Of a DNA stretch of 64,000 nt, positions 1 through 12,641 are shown one piece after another (position 1 is the first letter of the stretch; the number at the start of each line of letters is the position of its first letter). The stretch is from assembly GCA_015956445.1 (NCBI GenBank), contig WIUZ02000010.1, positions 1,475,250 to 1,539,249 of the forward strand. The letters run 5' to 3'. The notes below the pieces were generated by a model. That model did no database searches and had not been told where the DNA came from. It saw only the letters and a program-made list of their open reading frames with translations. This stretch comes from Thelephora terrestris (taxonomy: Eukaryota; Basidiomycota; Agaricomycetes; Thelephorales; Thelephoraceae). The position numbers were made by a program, and so were the translations under genes.

Positions 1-3000
1 GAAGTACCCACCTTAACTTTGATCAGCTGGTCCTTATACCGCTTATTGACGTTCTCAAACTCTGCAAGGTCGTATTCCAGCGTCTGCACCTGATCTTTGA
101 GCGAGCTCAGTTCTCCCCCAATATGAGCGTACTGGGGACCGCGAGTGGTTAAATTTTTCATGAAAAGCTTAGAGATTAAACCGTGCGTACCTGGGATTGC
201 ATCTCCGTCTCCCTTTGTTTCTCCAGGTTGTACTTGACATCGAATTGTCTCCTCGCCTTCGCTGCCTCCTCCATATCCATTGCATCGATCTCCGCTTGCG
301 TAACTTCAATCTCCTTGGCCAACTTCCGTACCCGGATATTCTCCCGGAGATTTGTCATGGAAGCGTTGCTCTCGTTGACCTCTTTGTCGATTATTGCAAC
401 GGTATCTCGGGTGGATTCGATGTCCTTCGCAAGTTCGCTGATGCTGGATTCATGCTCGGTGATACGGTGTTCGCATTCTTTGAGCTGGCGACTCCGTTTC
501 TCCCGGATGTACCTTTGTACGGGCACAAGAGTGAGCCGTAGTAAGCAGAAGTCATGATTCCCATACATACCTATCGACCAGCTTATTGACGCCATCCAGC
601 CGGTCAACGCTCATGTTCAACTCCTGCGACGTGCGTTGGGCTTCAGAGATCCTCCCAGTCAACTCCGCATCCGCTTGCTGATACTCTTCATCGAGTTTCT
701 TGATCGGGGCTTGGGCGGCCTCAATCTTAGAATCGATTTCCTAAGGTAGGCGAGGTTCAGCGAGGGGGCGAGTAACGGAGATGAGTCAAGTGCTTACCTT
801 GAAGTTCTGGGAAGCTGTGGCAACTTCCGCCTTCATATCCTCGGCCTGCCTCTCGAGCATAGCTCGGTCCTTGACCTGACTTTGGAGGTTGACCTCGCGG
901 AGCTGCATATCACCGAAATCTTTCTCGTGGGTCCTCAGGGCATTGTGAGCCATCTCTTTCTCAGTTTGGAGCGTCTGACGTTCACGTTCATTGGATCGAC
1001 TACGCCCTACGATCAGCACAACAGATATGGTGATCCAAGAAGCGAAAAGGTACGTACAGATTGGCGGTCACCTCGTTCAGTTGGTTTTGGACGTCGTCGG
1101 CAGTCCTCGAAGATCCAGTTGCCTCAAGATCTGTTTCGAGATTCTTCACCTCTTGGCTGATTCTTTCGATGTCCTTGGTGGCCTTCGATACATTGGCAGA
1201 GTGATTTTTCATCGACGCTAGGTCCTTTAATTCCCTCTTGACATCGTTAAGCTTGGCCAATGCCTGCAAAAGGACATACGAAAGTATTTAGTAATCGAAA
1301 CGAGCGGCTGGTCCGGAAACAAAACGTACGCACATTGTTGGCGGCGTCGGTGAGCAAGGGGATTTCCTTCTGTTTCTCCTTGATGGACTGCTCCAGTTCC
1401 GGAATCTCACGCGCCACCAGTTTGTTCCTCGCGGCTTCAACGGGCAGAAGTTTCTGTACGTCCGTGAGTTCCATTTGCCACTCCTTAAGTTCCTCCTGCT
1501 CCTGTTTGATCCTCTCAGGAGAAGTCCGTTTCATTTGCTCTTGGAGCTGGTTGGAAAGAGGGAAGTGAGCGTTAAGTTCATTGGTAAGCAAGGGACACTT
1601 GCGTAGTTCTCAAAGACGACCATCTCCTCAGTGTTCAGGTGGCGATTGCAAGCCGTACAGGTTTTCTTGGTCTTGCCTGTCCGCAGAAGAGTCTCGTAGA
1701 TCTGACTCGCACCGATAATGGCGCCAGAGTCCCTGCGTGACGGCGTGGAGTGAGTGCTGATAAGGCTACAGGGGTTACAAGGCATACCTTCCACGCTGAT
1801 TGACTTCCTCGTTCGCTACTTGGCATGCTGCTTCCACAGTAGAGTTGGACCCATAAAGCTCCTCCTTGATTCCTTGTTTGATCTTCTTTTCCAGGGCTAT
1901 CGACAGGTCAACTCTGGTGGGGCAATGTAGTGAGCGACGCAAACCTTGGACTTCCTCTTTCTTCAGCTTCAACTGAGCCTTCATGTTTGTGAGCGTGGTC
2001 TCTACCTGTTGAAGGCTCTTGGTAGCTTCGGTGTGGGCGGCATCAAGATTTTCGTGCTCCCGCTCTTTCTCTCTGTCAAAATTCCGTGAACGAGATTAGA
2101 AGAGCGCAGGAGTACACCTTCGCAGGTATGACTTACGTCGAAACACGCTCCAGCTCCCTCTCCATTGTTTCAGCCTTCGCATCTTTACCCACGAGTTTGC
2201 GGAATTTTTGGTTGTTCACATCCAAGCTGAGCAAGATTCGGTCAGATAGACGAGACGAGGAGACCCCCTGGAACCCACATATTCTGTATTTCGTTTTTCT
2301 TGCTCTTCATTTCCGCCCTCTTGAGATCCAACCTGGCTCTCGAATCCGCCTGCAAACTCAAGGTTCTAATCTCTGCATTCAGATCCTCCCTCCGATCCTC
2401 CAACGCCCTCGCTTTGCTACTTTTCTCGGAAATTCTTTCGTCAAAATTCGCGTCTTTGATTTCCTGTCGAGCTCTGTCAAGGCGGCGTTTCTTCTCTTCG
2501 ATGTCGCCTCGTAGGGTCCGGATGTCGGTATTGAGAGAGGATGTCTGGTCAAGGGAGGATTCTGCGGAAGTTATTTTGGAGCGGAGGGTTGCCTATGGGA
2601 CCCAGAGTCAATGTAAACAGCACGTATCGAAGGACTATAGGGGAGGTCAGGGTCCTCACAATCTGGCTCTTCATTGAAGACTTCTGTTGTTTCAACGCTT
2701 CCAACTCCGAGTTCAGCTTCCTGGCCGTGACATTGTACTCATCCATCCTAGCGCGGCTTTCGGTCTGTGGTGGCGTCAGTGTCTTTCAGACGTGAACTGA
2801 AAGCGTAACATGACCTGCAGTCGTTCAGTTTCGGCATTCTGACTCCGTTGCAGATCACCAAGCCGGGAGAGGAACTCGAGCACTTTCTCTCTCTCAAGAG
2901 GCGAGTGGTCATAACCCTTTAGATGGTGTTTTGCTCCAATGGAACGGATGAGGGTTTCGCGTTCTTCTATCCGACGTGATTGTGCCTGGACGTCATGAAC

Positions 3001-4283
3001 TCAATACAAACCGACGAATAGGGGGGTCATGAGCATCAAATCACCGTCTCTTCCGCTTTGAGGCTACCGTGTTCGTTCACCGACTCCATGTGGGACTTTC
3101 GGACGCCGACCAATTCGTCCTCAAGATCTTGGAGATGGCCCGCCTCAGATCTTCGCTTCTCCTTTCGTTCAGCAATGTGCTTATCGAAGTTACTCAACCG
3201 TTGAACGATTTCTTCGTCGGTACCTGTAATGACGAGTGGTCAACTGGGTGAAAGGAAGCTCCACTATGCACGCCGGACCTGCGACCACCTGGAGATTCTC
3301 CCTTGCACTTGCAAGGTCTTCCTCATACCTCGACTTCTTCTCTTGCAAACTCTCAAGCTTCAGGTACATCTCTCGGAACTTTGTGCCTTGCTCGTAGAAC
3401 CTTTTGTTTGCTTGAACGAGTTCATCGTATTCGCGTTTGACCTCTTCATACTCCAACTCCTTGGTCGTGATCGTCGAGTTGAGATCCGAAATGCGCTTCA
3501 CAAGCTTGTCAGAGTGAGCCTTCTCGCGAGAGAGGGATTCGAGGCGTTCCTGCTCGGCCTTGAGCTCAGCGACTCGGTCTTTACGTAGGGACTTGATCGC
3601 ATCGAGTGCTTTGGTATACCTATGACTCGTCAGCAAATGAATGCACGAAAATAGTCCGATACTCTCACTTGGTGGCCTCGAAGATGTCGTCGAATTTCTT
3701 CTTGAGAGCGGAAGGTTCAGCCAGAGGCCAATACGAATCTTCCTGATGGCAGAATATCACGTTCTCTAGCACAGCCTTGGAAACCCCGAGCAGATGTGGA
3801 ATTTCCGCGTCCATCTCTGCACACTTTGTGGAAATAACCCCCCGCTAGAAGCAAGCCCATTCAGCAAACCCAAGGAGAGTCACGGGCAAGCCAGCTGACC
3901 TTGCCACTCTTCTCGCCATCGTTCGCGTTCGCTAGGATACTCTCCAGGGTCTTCATCGTCAACGCGCCTCCCTTCTTCACCGTGACGCTCAGGTTCCTCA
4001 CTGCGAGCATTCGCTTCCCACTCCCCGTGTTAAATCTCAGTTTGACCTGTGCCTTGACCTCCTTCTCGTTGGCCATCTTGGGGTCGTGAACAAACGCTCC
4101 ACCTCGAGTATTCGGAGGCTGGTCACCGGTGGTGGCATACTTAAGACATTCGATAATAGTGGTCTTGCCGCTGCCGTTGTGCCCAACGATCACAGTCACC
4201 GGGGAAAAGAATTCGATAACAGATATCTGCTTGTCGTCAAACGACCGAATGCCCCGAATTGCAAGCTTGTTCAGTGTAGCCAT
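1..4283 (-). CDS. RAD50: RAD50 DNA double-strand-break repair ATPase, C-terminus cut by window edge
   Basis: RAD50 is the SMC-like ATPase of the Mre11-Rad50-Nbs1 complex, which tethers and processes DNA ends in the nucleus. The N-terminal lobe is plain: the Walker A motif GHNGSGKTT lies in exon 1 (4283-3900), followed by the RAD50-typical [13 protein letters not shown]. Exon 2 (3844-3669) has [13 protein letters not shown], the Q-loop region. Later exons encode long coiled coils. The zinc hook CTAC (C-x2-C) sits at 1648-1659 between two coiled-coil arms, as expected. Introns of about 50-60 nt interrupt the gene roughly every 200-350 nt. The window ends just before the second ATPase lobe, so the signature motif and Walker B are missing only because of the edge. 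The start ATG faces that of the SET gene 163 bp away. Identity is very secure; exon limits in the coiled-coil part are approximate. Confidence 0.96.
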
Positions 4284-4446
4284 TGTCCACCGGAGGAAAG
4301 GTGACGACGCGGTCGAGGCGAGTCGCGAAGAGTCGCGAGGGCAAGGATTAATGAGGTCACATCACGTGCATGGCGAATCACCTTAACCTTCATCATGGCC
4401 ACAAACGCGTTCAGTCGCAGAGCCGGAGATATCCCACACTCCTATC
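4284..4446. promoter_or_regulatory. Divergent promoter between RAD50 and the SET/MYND gene
   Basis: Only 163 bp separate the two opposed start codons, so both promoters must lie here or overlap the coding ends. A run of CGCGAGTCGCGA-like palindromic sequence occurs near 4309-4340, and TCACGTGCATG (an E-box-like CACGTG) near 4361-4372. These could be shared regulatory sites, but that is inference. Confidence 0.45.
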
Positions 4447-5948
4447 ATGAACCCCATCGATATTCCCGATACCCTCAGGCTCGTTGACCATCCCATCGCG
4501 AGAAACACGGCGGTGGCGACGCGAAACCTTCCGATCGGCTCTGTAGTCCTTACGGAACCTGTTCTAACCTCCGTCCTGTTTCCCGATAAAACAGGTAGCC
4601 GATGCGATTATTGCCATCGCAGCGATCACACCGAGCCAGAGTTGAGGATTCGCAAATGCACTGGATGCGAAGTCCAATGGTACTGTGATGAACAATGTAC
4701 GTCAGGCTCCGCTTCAATCAAGGTGCATCTGAACATGGATACGGTTCACAGGTCAAAAGCTCCATTGGGATAGTAGTCATAGGCTAGTTTGCAAGGCCTA
4801 CCTCGATTTTGTCATGTCCAGAGTCTACTTGGCTCTCTCGGACGACCAGATGATGGATTGCCTAGTTTTGTCGCAACTGGTCGCGGAGATCACGCTTCGT
4901 CGACCAGAGTCCGCGACGGCCATTCTCACTTTCGAAAGTTTGTTACCCTCCCCTCATGAGTTGGAAGCGATCCCGGTGATCCCAATGAGGAGAGATCCTC
5001 CCCCTCTATCTCGGATCGCTGCGCTTTATCAGCGATTCCCAAACAATAATCACGTCATTCAAATCCATTTGAGACCCATAGGAGTTGCCATCCTGCCCCT
5101 TACGAGCCGCCTTTTGAATCACTCCTGCTCCCCGAACGCGGTGTTGAGGTACATCCTATCTGCGTCACAGAAGCCTCGGGCGGAGGTGGTGACTATCCGT
5201 GAAATAGCCGAGGGTGATGAGGTTAGATTATCGTCACTTCATCGACGATAAGGACGTCTCTTCACAAATAATTACCTCCCTAGGTGTCGATCCCGTATCT
5301 CGACCCCGCGATATCCTACCCAGAGCGACAAAGCCGACTCAAAGACATCTACGGCTTCGAATGCTCATGCAAATTGTGCACGATTCAATTGCCTATGAAT
5401 ATCCGCTCGATCGCTGGATCCGAGGTCCTGGGCCTTGTCAACGCACTTGAGCCTGCATTGCACCAGTTCGCATTCGGGGAGGGGATCACGGCCGATTTCC
5501 AATTGCCCGAAGAGCAGTTGTGTGTAAGGCTACCTGAGGACTTCCGGCTATTGATGGACGACCCCGTCCTTTCTGTCCTCACGACGAGTTTCAGCATTGC
5601 ATCCGACGAAGGTCCCTTCGAGATGGCTATGTCCACTGGGAAAACCATCTTTGCGATCTACTTGTGCATCTACCCACCTTGTTATCCCCAGATAGGTCCG
5701 TGAGCCGGTTGCAAATTTTCCTCTGCTGACTCTTTTAACTAGGCTTTCATCTGCTCGAGATGGCGAAGGTCGCGTGGAACGAGTACACGAAGGAGAACAA
5801 GCGGGGCGATGTCGAAACGGCCAATACCTATCTCACGATCGCGCGAAGGATACTTGACGTGTATGGAAGGGAGGGGGATAGTGGCGGGCCGCTGGATGAG
5901 GTGAATGAACTGTTGGAGTTGATCAGAACTAGCGAGGAACAAGAATAA
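4447..5948 (+). CDS. SET domain protein with MYND zinc finger (SMYD/Set6-like methyltransferase)
   Basis: Four exons (4447-4696, 4754 or two bases earlier at 4752-5221, 5284-5695, 5743-5948) join in phase to give about 445 residues. The first intron splits the codon of a MYND cysteine: exon 1 ends in CDEQ plus T, and the next exon supplies GT then QKLHWDSSHRLVC, completing the C-x2-C...H-x3-C finger. The SET core shows LLNHSCSPNAVLRY and GDEVSIPYLD, and the post-SET cysteines appear as FECSCKLC. SMYD-family proteins methylate lysines on histones or other proteins using S-adenosylmethionine; the substrate here cannot be told. Best acceptor for exon 2 is at 4752 (frame fits). It is divergent from RAD50, which says nothing firm about function. 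A terminal helical segment (exon 4) resembles the C-terminal repeat region of SMYD proteins. Confidence 0.87.
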
Positions 5949-6080
5949 GGTTTCTAGGAGAGGTGTTGAACGTGAGAAAGTGTTTCCCCATACGTCATAA
6001 ACAATCAGTATCGCGGTGTGTTCCTTCAGTTGCAACAACCAAAACCTGAGTGTCGCGCGCACTGGCCGCAGATTACAAAT

Positions 6081-8711
6081 ATGGCCTCTGATTCCCGCCC
6101 CTCATCCCGGCTTTGGTCTCCTCGTTCATCTCGTCACTTCTCAATGCCTAATCCAGAGGAACGAGGCACCACCGATGAACACGACTCTCGCACCCCACTC
6201 GACCGTACGATAGACAGGATCGGAATGGGTGCGTCAGAACAGCCAAAAAACGGTCGTTTATGATTGGAAAGCTAGATGAACAGCACTCCGTTTCTTCCCT
6301 CTCAAGGCACGTACCAATGGACTTTGTTATTTTTATGTGGCTTCGGTGAGATACCTTTGGCTCTCGACACAGATTCACTGTGAGCGTATTGATTCACGCG
6401 TGTCCGGGGCTGTAAGGCTGGATGGCCGACAACGTGCGTCGTGTTCTAGTCTCGTTCGTTTTCCATCGACTGACCTCCGTTGGGCTTGTAGATGTGGATG
6501 CAAGCGGTCGCTATAATTCTGCCACGAGTGCAAGATCAATACTCGAGTGCGCCTACCCGTAGTTGGTTTCACCTACCTGTCAGCTGACCAGAGATCTCCC
6601 AACTTAGTACCGGACAGTCAAATTGGCGCCCTATTCTCTTCGATGTTTGCGGGAATGATGATTGGCGCCATTGGTTGGGGAACATGCAAGTGGCCGTATT
6701 CATGACGTTTGGGGGCACTGGCTCTGACCTCATCTAGGTTCTGATCTCTTGGGTCGGAGTACGGCGTTCAACGGAACCTTATTGTTCACTTCCCTGTTTG
6801 GGCTCGCGGCGACCCTGACCACCTCGTTTTGGTCTCTGTGTCTCGCCCTCTTCTTGTTAGGGAGTGCCGTGGGAGTACGTGTTTCTAGAACGCCTCGATC
6901 CGAGAAACTCAAAATCCGCATAGGGATCGATGCCCACAGACGGTACACTGATTCTAGAACAGTTGCCAAACAACAAAAAATATCTCGTAACAGCACTCAC
7001 CGTCTTCTTCTCTATCGGAGCTGTGTTTGCTGCGGTCGTCGCTCTTATAATCATCCCAAGATACACATGTTTCGCTGCTGATTGCGATGTGGCCAAAGAC
7101 AACCTCGGCTGGAAGTACCTTCTCGTGTCCCTATGTGTTATCGTGTGTCGCCAGTTCTCATTCTCCATGATATTCCGCGCTGACCATTGCCGTATGTTCA
7201 CTCACAGACACTCTTGATGACTGTACTCCGTGTGATCTTCTTCCGCATTTACGAATCACCCCGGTTTCTTGTCGCCGCTGGCAGACCGACGGAGGCGATG
7301 GAAAATCTCCAATTGATTTCCAAATTCAACGGAGAGGAGCTAGACCTTAGCTTGAGAGACGTTCGGGACTATTTCGGAACACTCAGATCTCGAAGATCCC
7401 ACTCTTACTCTGCGACTTCCCCTGCACGCAACCGTCCGGAAGAGGAGCAATCATTCCTCCCCGCAACCAACTCCTCGGTAATTTTCAACGCAGATACCGA
7501 CGAAACGACAGAGGTATCGCGAAGCAAACCGAACTCACCAGATTATAACACAACAGGGGAGACGAGCACAATCGTGAACAACCCACATCCGTACTCACCA
7601 CTCGCGCTCGAGACTTCTAGCCTCCCAAACTCGGGAAGCCCTGTAAATTCTCCCTCTCAGTCGCATGGACGTGGTCATCAAAGACTTCACAGCGGCCTCT
7701 CGATCGCTGAGGACGATGAAGATGATGAGTGGAAAGTCACTCCGCGCTCCCCCCGTATTCCGCGCATCCCCAGAAGCCGTCGTTCATCGGTCGTCTCAGT
7801 ACATTACAAGTCCATGACCTGGTTGCCGCAGTTTATCAGGAAGCCGTTGTTGGCTTATATAGACAGAATCGCGCTGGTGCTGACCCCGGAGTGGATCTGG
7901 AAGACCTTGACAGTCTGGGCGATTTGGTTCTCCATGGCATTAGGTATCCCTCTTCAACATCTGACAAATTTGCCGCGATCTGATAAGATTTGTAGCGTAC
8001 ACGATGTTCAACGCTTTCCTACCCAAATTATTAGAGAAGCGGTTAGAGGGGATGAACCCCGAACCATCTCTTGGAAGGTCTGCTGCTGGAATCCGGTCTG
8101 CAGAGTCGTCATTGGAGGACAGCTTGTGGGATGTGGTGATATACTCCATCGGAGGCTGTCCGGGTGCTATTGTGAGTGCCCTGGTGATGGTACCGAACTC
8201 GGCTAAATGACAGTCCGCTTTGATACAGCTCGGCGCTTATCTCGTTGATTCTCCCTTTGGTCGACGGTGGTCATTGGCAGGGAGCACGTTCCTCACCGCT
8301 TTCTTTTGCGCAGTCTTCGTGAAAGTGGATAGCCCTCTATTGTTGAAAGCGAGTACCGTCGGAACTTCTTTGGCTTCGACCACGATGTGGGGGATTTTGT
8401 ACGGGTGGACCCCGGAGATATTCTCCACGAACGTGAGGGGTTCTGCATGTGGAATTGCTTCTGCTTTATCAAGAATGTGTGTTCCCCCCCATTACCCCCC
8501 ATTTTCGTGATGTGCAGTGGGTTTCTAACATCATGTTTTCCATCTCAGAGGCGGAATGATCGCTCCCATTCTTGGTGGGCAGTTGCTCACAATCAGCGTC
8601 TCCCTCCCCGTTTATACGAGCGTCGTGTCCTTCATCATCGCGGGGATCTGTGTTCTGTTTTTGAAGGAGGCAGAGAAACAGGAAGGCGAGGAAAGAGTCA
8701 TTCTTCATTAG
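6081..8711 (+). CDS. Major facilitator superfamily transporter, SVOP/sugar-transporter-like
   Basis: Eleven exons can be joined in phase: 6081-6228, 6307-6345, 6417-6433, 6492-6546, 6608-6685, 6738-6874, 6924-7142, 7208-7943, 7996-8171, 8229-8476 and 8549-8711, giving about 671 residues. The protein begins with a Ser/Pro/Arg-rich cytosolic tail, then GFGWLADNMWMQAVAIILP (first membrane segment), a second segment rich in MFAGMMIGAIGWG, and LLGRST (the MFS A-motif region). A long hydrophilic central loop rich in Ser, Asn and Asp separates two six-helix bundles, typical of fungal SVOP-like carriers. The second half has FGRRWSLAGS. Substrate unknown. Two oddities are a 17-nt exon and an intron with a GC donor (6686-6737, starting GCAAGT). 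It converges with the epimerase gene downstream. Confidence 0.88.
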
Positions 8712-8970
8712 TCTCCCTCATTACCAACAACGAGGCACGACATCGAGACACAGAACCATAAACCTTTTAAACCATTTCAAAGGTTGTAGATTGCACCGTG
8801 TTCCACGAGTTCGTTCTCCAGTTCTGTACGTTATACCATCACACCATAGATTTCACAATGGGATTCTCCCTCCATTCGCACCTCCCCGTAGGTTCTGCAC
8901 TGCCAACTGGACCACCTTCGGAATTTCAGGCTGCGGCGCATAACCTCTCTTACCCCTCTAACCCTCACAA

Positions 8971-10016
8971 CTACAACTTCACGGTGTTTTCCGGAGCAGT
9001 GGGCAGCTCGACGATGAGATCCGTCCCAGGGTACTCGGGAAGGTTCAACCCGAACTTCTCCTCCAAACTCTTGGGGACGAACCTCCCACCGAGAAAATGT
9101 CGACCCCTGTATTCCCAGACACCCTCCTTCGGAGCGGTCAAGCTGATGAGAACGTCCGGATCCAACGCGTCGACCTTCTTCTCACCGGAGCTGCCGGTAG
9201 CACCCGGACCTGGGAGGGGATCGGAAGGCCTGCCATCCTCAACGTCCCACCCCGAAGGTATGTCCACGGACACGATGGGAAGCTTGGATCGAGCCAAGAG
9301 CGGGAGAACCTCATCGAACGGCGCCCTCACGGGCGGTTTAAACGAGAACCCGAATATCGCGTCCATTATCACGTCCGAAGATTCCAGAGCGGTCTTCAGC
9401 GAGCCGAGGTCGGACGTGGTCGGGATTTGCATGTTGTCACATTGGGTTTTGAGTCTCTGCGGGTGTGTGAAGGGGTAGAGGGGTAGGGGAGGGAGTGAGT
9501 CGTTCGTGAGGTTTTCTTTGGGATGTGATGGTGAGGGAGGGTGAGCGAACCTTGTAGATTTCTTTGGAACCTGGCTTTGGGAGGAACACTGAAGGCTTGT
9601 ACCCGAAGAGCCCTAACGCGTTTATCCAGCCTTTAGCAAGGCGGTACAACAAGGAACCGAGAACCGTTTTACACACCCAGGTGCCTCGCAGCGACTAGCC
9701 CATCTCCGCCTTGATTCCCAGGTCCGCAACAAACCAGGACCCTCGGGTACCTAGTCCTATCATACACCCTCGCAAGCGCAACCGCGCACGCCTGACCAGC
9801 CAACTCCATCAACTGCGCAATCACAATCAGGCGAGAATCCCTGCGAGAAACTCGGGGACTGTATACTCACCTGGTCGAGCGAGTACGCTCCCGCAGCGCT
9901 CATCAACTCGTCGTCGATCTGTGCGCAGTTCAAAAAACGCGCTGAGCCTGATTGTTTTTTCACGGTATGTGATGTACCTGCTGGGCAACCCGGGCAGACA
10001 AGTAGCGTAGCGACAT
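8971..10016 (-). CDS. NNR1: NAD(P)H-hydrate epimerase (YjeF-N / NAXE family)
   Basis: This enzyme epimerises damaged R-NAD(P)HX so that the dehydratase can repair it. Five exons join in phase: 10016-9978, 9918-9871, 9812-9677, 9612-9551 and 9456-8971, giving 256 residues, close to yeast Nnr1. The start is chosen because [13 protein letters not shown] joined to IDDELM matches the family N-terminus (AAEIDKELM pattern). Next come LMELAG, then the nucleotide-binding loop [16 protein letters not shown], and the MDAIFGFSF segment whose Asp is the family catalytic residue, then [14 protein letters not shown]. Intact; nothing suggests decay. The N-terminal tail is too short to call a mitochondrial signal confidently. 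A longer exon 2 with an upstream acceptor is possible but breaks phase. Confidence 0.92.
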
Positions 10017-10318
10017 TTGGGAGTGCTAGTGAGTGACCGTCAAGTCTCAGATTCTGGTGTGGTGGAAGGGCCCAGGGGTCCTCAGTTGATTACGGAGTCA
10101 GTGACGCAGGCCGTTCCCACGACCGCTCCTTCTCACACGGGCTCAGAACACCGGGCTGGAAAAGCAACGCCCGCAAATCGGCCCTCATGATAATACGATG
10201 TACATACAACAAGCTCAATCAGGTTCGTAAAAGGAGCATAAAATAAGGATGGCAAATCTCTCATCGTCAATAGGAAGGGAAGAAAAGGGACAAGGAAGAT
10301 AACGTGAGCGCCTACACC
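10017..10318. other. Intergenic, no gene seen
   Basis: This 300-bp gap lies upstream of the epimerase start and downstream of the MYND gene stop. I see no open frame with splice support. It must hold the epimerase promoter and the MYND-gene terminator. Confidence 0.5.
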
Positions 10319-11542
10319 TCAGCCAACAGGCTTGGAGCAAACCCTTCGATGCTCCATCCAGTCTCTCCTCTGACAGTCCAAAGAGCAGTACTTGACCAAT
10401 CGACACTTGCTGCAAACCAATCCAGAGTTTTTCTTCGACTCGGTCTCCACGCTATTACAGTCCTCGACGCTGCCTTCGCTGCTTCCCTCGCTGAGTCGAC
10501 TCTCGCTATCCTCGTCAAAATGCACGTCGCAGTCGATCCAGTTGCACATGTCTTGTAGTTTGATCTTGCGAGCGCCGCCCCTGCCACCCCTTTTTAGGTC
10601 CAAGATCGTAGCGCCGTCTTGTCCCCAACGCGGGAAGCGTATCATCTCACAGTCCTCCGTGCAAGATGGATTAGGACACCCGCTCGGGAAATCGTAAAAG
10701 ATTTCTTCTGCGGGGACGAACGCGGGGTGGGTGAAGAAGATTTGGGAGTACGAGGTGGTCTGGTGAGAGAAAAGGATGATGAAAGGCGGGGTGTGCTCTC
10801 GTAGGATGGCACGGAAGGTGAGATCGATTTGGGGGAAACAGGGAATCCTGCGGTGCCGAGCCAGTGCGTGAGTCAAGCGCATGTCTGTGAACCGGTCAAG
10901 GGCTGGCGAACGGGAGTGTGGCGGGGGACTTACGCTCATAGAGTAGTTTCTGCTCCATGCTCGGTTTGAGCGTTCGGCCAAAGGTGTGCTTGCAGACGAG
11001 TTTAAAGTACTCGGTCACGTCGTCCATTTCTTCTCGCTTCAAATCAGTGACTATGATGAAGACGTCGTCGCATCGATGATCGTGCATTCCCCGCAGAAGC
11101 ATCAATTCCGGCAACTAAGAAGGGTTGGCCACAGTTTGAGCGGCGTGTAGAAACACAGGATCGGAAAGGAACGAGATCCCACCATTGTGAACACTACTGG
11201 CATCATCGAAAATCTCCTCTCCTGCATAGATTTATGGTGGTAAACATGGGTGGTCCACGTTCGGTCGAGGGGGATCAGGCGCCCAGTGTCCACGGTTCTA
11301 CAGAAGATGTTCTCTGGTACGAAGGCACCCTTGTTCCAAAGAAGCACTTGGCCCTTCTTCGCGGCGTTCGCGACGTGTTTTCTTTCACGAACTCGCTGAA
11401 ACCAATCCCAATATGAGTCGTTTCTGTGTTCGAGCCATTTATCGATGAGGAGATCCGTCGCGTCGCAATCGAGGGTCTTGCAGACGAGCTCAGACATCGA
11501 GAGGGTGGGCGCGTGTATTGGTGAGTAACGCTTCTGAGCCAT
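10319..11542 (-). CDS. MYND-type zinc finger protein, function unknown
   Basis: Three exons (11542-11183, 11114-10934, 10884-10319) join in phase to a 368-residue protein. The junctions are clean: exon 1 ends in ATG before GTGGGATC, and exon 2 ends in C before GTAAGTCC, completed by AC to give His. The only recognised domain is a C-terminal MYND finger, spaced C-x2-C...C-x3-C...H-x3-C: CSKCRLVKYCSLDCQRRDW then EHRRVC, followed by a short tail. A Ser/Glu-rich acidic stretch precedes it. MYND fingers bind proline-rich partner peptides; this family of fungal proteins with an uncharacterised N-terminal region is common in Agaricomycetes, but no role is known to me. No SET motif is visible, so it is not a SMYD paralogue of the gene at 4447. 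Confidence 0.8.
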
Positions 11543-12468
11543 CCTTCGTTCGCGTTGGGATTAATCCGGAGGTGAAGGGTCAGTGAAGAGATGAAAGAAA
11601 TTAGCAGATAACACAGGGGATGATTACGTAAAACGCGGCCTGCTTGACTGCGTACACGTGATCCCTTAGCCAAGGCCACCGCGACATTGAACCTGTGAGG
11701 AACCTGTAGAATCAGATGTGGCTCAAAATGCTGGACGTTGGCGTTGATATTTCATGAAGGCCGTTATCTGGCTTGAATGATTCCCGCACATCAAAGTTTT
11801 ACTTCAATTGGCCGACATCCGACCCTCGCCAGTCTTATATTTGCGGGTCACAATTTACATAAATTCAACGTCGATATCGAAAGCGCGCAGTGCCCAACGT
11901 GGTTATCTCGTGGCGAAGGCTGTGAGATAAGTTACATGAAATCGCTTGTAAGGTTACAGGTAAGGGTAAAGCACCCCGGGACCGATGACCGGGGTGGTCT
12001 GTGCGTCGTCAGCTGGCACGTCACGCATGATGCCCACATGCACTCAATAACTGCGGTCGCATCGTCGAAGGTGGTTCTCCACTCCTCTTCCTCGCGGGAA
12101 TTCCCCGTCTATGAAATTTTCCTGGCGAGGTCGTGACCAGTAGCAACGCCTTCTTTTTCCCCTTTATTCAACGGCTTATTCCACCCGCCGATGCGAAAGG
12201 CTCTCTCGAATATATGGTGCCGCGTCGTGGGGTGCAACTCACGATAGGATGCTCGGTGACGTCGACGTCCCGCCCCGTTGCGCTGTGGAGTCTGTGGACT
12301 CCGAGGAGGGGCTCGGGGTATCGATAAGTGAGTGTCGTGATTGTCAAGATGAAAGGCAGGTGTCCCGCTTAGTATTTTTAGAAAATCCTGGAATATAACT
12401 TACGATCATCACAGCCTTCACCGGCAGGGTGGCGTCCTTGATCCCCCCCTTTCCCACATTTTGAAACC
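11543..12468. other. Intergenic stretch, no gene recognised
   Basis: About 0.9 kb between the MYND gene start and the CYSTM-gene TATA box. Several short open frames exist on both strands but none has recognisable motifs or consistent splice support. Confidence 0.4.
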
Positions 12469-12480
12469 TATATATAATAA
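12469..12480 (+). promoter_or_regulatory. TATA box of the CYSTM-like gene
   Basis: The run TATATATAATAA is followed by a pyrimidine-rich leader (CCCCCCTCCCTGCCCCC) and then a likely 5'UTR intron (12571-12639, GTAAGT...CTCAG). The start codon lies at 12642. Spacing and composition fit a strong fungal promoter. Confidence 0.6.
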
Positions 12481-12641
12481 GTTCGTCATTCCTTGCGTTA
12501 TTTGAACTTTATCTGTCGTGCCCCCCTCCCTGCCCCCTCCTCCTACCAATAAACGTTTCCACCTTCCCTGGTAAGTAGGCGTACCTCGGTGCCTTGGTTG
12601 GGCCTAGTGGGCGTACCTGACGTTGATCATCGATCTCAGAT

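Noticed and set aside
183-3636. Many plus-strand frames of 60-140 codons across RAD50
   Set aside because: They are antisense shadows of the coiled-coil exons and carry no motifs.
10319-11542. A second SMYD-type methyltransferase
   Set aside because: It has a MYND finger, but no SET motifs (NHSC, GEEI/GDEV-type or post-SET cysteines) could be found.
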